Shown: positions 40,945 to 41,043 of the stretch, piece after piece
Position numbering within the stretch: the first letter of the stretch is position 1
Layout: each line of letters begins with the position of its first letter
Origin: Pseudochelatococcus lubricantis
GTDB taxonomy: Bacteria > Pseudomonadota > Alphaproteobacteria > Rhizobiales > Beijerinckiaceae
NCBI RefSeq assembly: GCF_042432495.1
Contig: NZ_JBHLXC010000025.1
Span: 1-41,043, forward strand
DNA length: 41,043 nucleotides
Direction: 5' to 3'
Translations under genes and position numbers: made by a program
Notes under the pieces: model-generated
Told to the model about the DNA's origin: nothing
Database searches by the model: none
The model's input: only the letters and a program-made list of their open reading frames with translations

Positions 40945-41043
40945 TGTAACTCTCCCGATTCAGTATTCGATCAGACTAGCGCTCGTGGACAAAGGTTGAC
41001 TGCTGAATCCGATTTTGATTTAAGGCTTCTATTTGGAGGCCGT
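40945..41043. other. Upstream region of the MDR gene at window end
   Basis: 99 bp. Contains the ribosome binding site GGGAGAG for the minus-strand gene at its near edge. No other site was recognised. Confidence 0.4.

Noticed and set aside
1..41043. CRISPR arrays, tRNA and rRNA genes
   Set aside because: No regularly spaced repeats, cloverleaf-like or rRNA-like sequence was seen.

Overview
The window looks like chromosomal or megaplasmid DNA of a GC-rich alphaproteobacterium, most likely of the Rhizobiales/Hyphomicrobiales (a Brucella/Ochrobactrum, Phyllobacteriaceae or Rhizobium relative). This is inferred from the density of TRAP and ABC uptake operons with private GntR/IclR/LysR regulators, decayed IS5 and IS3 elements, and short dispersed repeats rich in GATCGGAACGCG. 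No rRNA, tRNA, CRISPR array or housekeeping gene was seen. It reads as an accessory catabolic region assembled from modules separated by decayed mobile DNA.

Layout. (1) 65-1221, minus: decayed DExH helicase with a nuclease-like upstream part, fused out of frame. (2) 1786-13378: an aldehyde dehydrogenase and a divergent FCD-type GntR regulator, then a plus-strand series of an Ldh2-type dehydrogenase, an iron-type alcohol dehydrogenase, a succinate-semialdehyde-dehydrogenase-like enzyme, an isopropylmalate-dehydrogenase-like enzyme, a 3-hydroxyisobutyrate-dehydrogenase-like enzyme and a TRAP transporter (dctQ, dctM, dctP). It looks like an import-and-oxidise pathway for a hydroxy acid or related small carboxylate. 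(3) 13929-18319: RuBisCO-like protein, DUF1537 kinase, NAD-dependent oxidoisomerase and a NanR-like GntR regulator, best read as D-apionate catabolism (oiaX-oiaK-apnO). A shared 19-bp operator lies before the first gene and before the regulator. (4) 18402-22846: amidase and orphan family-5 binding protein, divergent from an IclR regulator. (5) 22860-26035: a graveyard holding a cas3-like scrap, an unidentified 3' gene end, two broken IS5 transposases and a second intact IclR gene. (6) 26221-34687: two divergent operons sharing one carbohydrate ABC transporter: dapA-like aldolase/dehydratase, MalK-type ATPase and FAD oxidoreductase on the minus strand; binding protein, two permeases, DhaK and DhaL on the plus strand. 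(7) 34840-36156: IS3 scrap and a LysR regulator. (8) 36517-39559: iron-chelate/haem/B12-type ABC importer. (9) 39765-40944: ridA fragment and a quinone-oxidoreductase-like MDR enzyme.

The most unusual non-coding signal is an approximately 55-nt element in three plus-strand copies (1721-1780, 7953-8011, 12281-12340), all inside module 2. Each copy folds into two consecutive hairpins, with compensatory base changes in the second stem. Two copies lie in the 5' leaders of the isopropylmalate-dehydrogenase-like gene and of dctP. It could be an undescribed cis-regulatory RNA or a small structured repeat. The second strongest signal is the operator pair that links the regulator and operon of the apionate-type module.
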